A stretch of 15,112 nt of DNA from Chlorobiota bacterium (GTDB taxonomy: Bacteria > Bacteroidota > Bacteroidia > Bacteroidales > F082), in assembly GCA_030619415.1 (NCBI GenBank), contig JAUXBM010000010.1, forward strand, positions 1 to 15,112. Reading direction: 5' to 3'. Shown here in pieces: positions 13,090 to 15,112 of this stretch. How positions within the stretch are numbered: the first letter of the stretch is position 1; each line of letters begins with the position of its first letter. The notes beneath the pieces are model-generated. The model was not told the origin of the DNA. It worked only from the letters and a program-made list of their open reading frames with translations, and made no database searches. The translations under genes were made by a program, and so were the position numbers.

Positions 13090-14322
13090 ATGTTAGACCT
13101 TGATAAATGGCAGGAAATATTTAGTACCATCCGCAGCAATAAATTGCGGACGGCACTCACTGGTTTCAGTGTTGCCTGGGGTATTTTTATGCTCGTCGTG
13201 CTACTTGGATCGGGTTACGGTCTCGAAAACGGGGTAAAAAGAGAGTTCATGGGGGATGCAGTAAATTATATTTCCGTTAACTCGGGTGTGACCTCACTAC
13301 CATATAAAGGCATGAAACCGGGCAGACGGATTCAGTTTACCAATGATGACCATGATAATCTCCGCCAGCTGGATCGTGTAGAAATAAGCTCTACCCGGAC
13401 TTATGTTTTTCTTGAAAACGGAACACTTGCTTACAAAAATGAATACGGCGCGTTCGATATTTTTGCCATCCTGCCCGATTACAAATATGTTGAGTCGCTA
13501 ACGATGATTAACGGAAGGTTTCTGAACAAAATAGATGTTGATGATAACCGTAAAGTTGTTGCCCTGGGGCGACTGGTTTATGAAGCATTGTTCAAACAGG
13601 AGGATGCCATTGATAAATACATTAAAATTGGTGGTGTTCCATTTAAAGTGATTGGTGTGTTTGATGATCCCGGACAAGACAGGGATTTGCAGCGTGTTTA
13701 TATTCCCATCTCTACGGCTCAGCGCGTATTTAATATGGGCAGAAATATCAGAACCGTTTGCCTGAACCTTGAAACTACTTCAAAAGCGCAGAGTTTGCAG
13801 GTGGTTGAAGAATTAAAACAGGAACTTTCGGCGACACACAAATTTGATCCGCAGGACAACAGGGCACTGTTTATTTTCAACAGCATTGAAAACTATAAGC
13901 AGTTTATGGACTTGTTTGCAGGGATCAGGTTGTTCATCTGGATCATTGGTGTAGGAACCATTATTGCCGGTATTGTTGGCGTAAGCAACATCATGATGAT
14001 TGTCGTAAAAGAACGAACAAAAGAAATAGGAATTCGCAAATCAATGGGAGCAACCCCCTGGTCCATCATCAGCCTTGTTTTGCAGGAATCTATCCTGATC
14101 ACGGCTTTTGCCGGTTATATTGGGCTGGTGGCTGGTGTTGGGTTGTTGGAATTGGTGGGCAGTTTAATCCCTGCTCACGACTACTTTGCCAATCCTGAGA
14201 TAAACCTGAACATTGCAATTAGTGCCACCGTATTATTGGTTTTTGCAGGAGCGATTGCCGGGTATGTTCCGGCCAGGAAAGCGGCATCAGTAAGACCGGT
14301 GGTTGCATTAAAAGATGAATAA
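13090..14322 (+). CDS. MacB-like ABC transporter permease (FtsX/MacB_PCD)
   Basis: The protein has 410 residues and is complete. After a short cytoplasmic start (DLDKWQEIFSTIRSNKLRTALT) comes helix 1 (FSVAWGIFMLVVLLGSGYG, about 26-44), then a periplasmic domain of about 230 residues of the MacB_PCD type (including GRFLNKIDVDDNRKVVALG), then three C-terminal helices of the FtsX fold. The loop VVKERTKEIGIRKSMGATPWSI, between helices 2 and 3, is the coupling signature of this family. The end is VPARKAASVRPVVALKDE, typical for MacB permeases. It works with the ATPase encoded upstream, but the gap of 186 bases with tandem repeats is unusual for such a pair. A second, similar permease starts 26 bases downstream, so the exporter may be a heterodimer. 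Confidence 0.93.
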   Translation: MLDLDKWQEIFSTIRSNKLRTALTGFSVAWGIFMLVVLLGSGYGLENGVKREFMGDAVNYISVNSGVTSLPYKGMKPGRRIQFTNDDHDNLRQLDRVEISSTRTYVFLENGTLAYKNEYGAFDIFAILPDYKYVESLTMINGRFLNKIDVDDNRKVVALGRLVYEALFKQEDAIDKYIKIGGVPFKVIGVFDDPGQDRDLQRVYIPISTAQRVFNMGRNIRTVCLNLETTSKAQSLQVVEELKQELSATHKFDPQDNRALFIFNSIENYKQFMDLFAGIRLFIWIIGVGTIIAGIVGVSNIMMIVVKERTKEIGIRKSMGATPWSIISLVLQESILITAFAGYIGLVAGVGLLELVGSLIPAHDYFANPEINLNIAISATVLLVFAGAIAGYVPARKAASVRPVVALKDE

Positions 14323-14348
14323 TATCAATTATAACAATTAGAGCTGAA

Positions 14349-15112
14349 ATGGGCTTTTTGGATGCAGATAAATGGCAGGAAATATTTTACGCGCTTAAAC
14401 AAAATAAGTTGCGTACTTTCTTTACTGCCTTTGGTGTTTTTTGGGGCATTTTCATGCTGATCATTATGCTAGGATCAGGCAAGGGATTGCGCAATGGAAC
14501 CACACAGGGAATGGGTGATTTTGCGACCAACAGCATGTTTATGTGGACACAGCAAACCACCATACCTTATAAAGGATTTCCGCGTGGCCGCCGATACAAT
14601 TTCAATAACGACGACACCCAGGCGCTTAAAGACAACATCCCTGAAATACAATATATAGCGCCGAGGCTTCAGGTGTTTACACGGGGCGAAAACAACAATG
14701 TAGTCAGGGGTGAACGTACTGCAGCCTTTACAATCCAGGGCGATTATCCCGAATATAATCTGATCGATCCCGCCAACATTGAACAAGGCAGGTTTATAAA
14801 CCGCTTGGATATTGAACAAAAACGGAAAAATGTCGTCATTGGAACCCGAGTTTACCAGGAGATGTTTGAAACGGGAGAAGACCCCATCGGCGAATCAATT
14901 AGAATTCAGGGGGTTTACTTTAAAGTAGTTGGCGTTGCTTCGTCGAAGAAAAATAACCGCCAGGCAGAACAGGAAAACAGCCAGATCGTGATGCCTTTCA
15001 CCACCATGCAGCAAACATACAATATGGGCAACAGGGTGGGCTGGTATTCAATTACAGCAAAAGAAGGAATATCCGCAAGCCTGATACTTGAACAAGCTAC
15101 AGAAATAATGAA
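14349..15112 (+). CDS. Second MacB-like ABC transporter permease (3' end outside window)
   Basis: An ATG at 14349 opens a frame that stays open to the end of the window, 254 full codons. The start (LDADKWQEIFYALKQNKLRT, then FGVFWGIFMLIIMLGSGKGL) is clearly related to the upstream permease, with the same helix 1 and the same IPYKGFPRGRRYNFNNDD block (SLPYKGMKPGRRIQFTNDD in the neighbour). The periplasmic domain follows (GRFINRLDIEQKRKNVVIGTRVYQEMF; GVYFKVVGVASS). The three C-terminal helices should lie beyond the window. The pair looks like a tandem duplication that has diverged; likely both permeases join with the ATPase at 12190-12903 as a heterodimeric or alternative exporter. No frameshift was seen in the visible part. 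Confidence 0.92.
   Translation, partial: MGFLDADKWQEIFYALKQNKLRTFFTAFGVFWGIFMLIIMLGSGKGLRNGTTQGMGDFATNSMFMWTQQTTIPYKGFPRGRRYNFNNDDTQALKDNIPEIQYIAPRLQVFTRGENNNVVRGERTAAFTIQGDYPEYNLIDPANIEQGRFINRLDIEQKRKNVVIGTRVYQEMFETGEDPIGESIRIQGVYFKVVGVASSKKNNRQAEQENSQIVMPFTTMQQTYNMGNRVGWYSITAKEGISASLILEQATEIM

Overview
The window comes from the chromosome of a member of the Bacteroidota, probably a Bacteroidales/Marinilabiliales-type or related marine or sediment lineage; no finer placement can be supported. The evidence is moderate AT-richness, promoter-like TTG / TAnnTTTG pairs instead of the classical -35/-10 boxes, few Shine-Dalgarno sites, and typical Bacteroidota families: DUF4369-thioredoxin lipoproteins, a histidine kinase with an AKETAHQIGTPLSS box, a PepSY-type membrane protein and MacB-like permeases with a KWQEIF start. 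No rRNA, tRNA, transposase, phage gene or CRISPR array was seen. It reads as ordinary core chromosome rather than an island.

Layout. (i) 1-988: end of mreC and all of mreD (cell-shape operon), overlapping by 8 bases. (ii) 1068-2177: a lipoprotein thiol-disulfide oxidoreductase (TlpA/ResA-like) with an N-terminal DUF4369-like domain. It converges on (iii) 2185-4036, a minus-strand pair rpiB-lutB (sugar-phosphate isomerase; LUD-domain iron-sulfur protein of lactate oxidation). The two convergent units share a hairpin whose arms contain both stop codons. (iv) 4037-4544: a long, very AT-rich divergent intergenic region. (v) 4545-7026: nadA (quinolinate synthase) followed closely by a secreted protein made of about 18 MORN_2-type repeats. 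(vi) 7091-8446: a compact set of envelope genes: an OB-fold-like lipoprotein, a three-helix PepSY-type membrane protein with conserved-looking histidines, and a 57-residue two-helix membrane protein. (vii) 8463-11875, minus strand: hemW, a 213-residue unknown protein with its own well-formed promoter, and an orphan sensor histidine kinase whose extracytoplasmic region is an internal duplication. (viii) 12190-15112: a MacB-type ABC exporter (ATPase plus two paralogous permeases, the second cut by the window edge), divergent from the kinase. The 314-base divergent region holds three inverted repeats, and the ATPase-permease gap carries two separate heptamer tandem arrays.

No clearly new defence or mobile system is visible. 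The best leads are the lipoprotein/PepSY/microprotein cluster, the heptamer arrays inside the ABC operon, the kinase/exporter divergent region with its palindromes, and the non-ATG start of lutB just after the rpiB stop.
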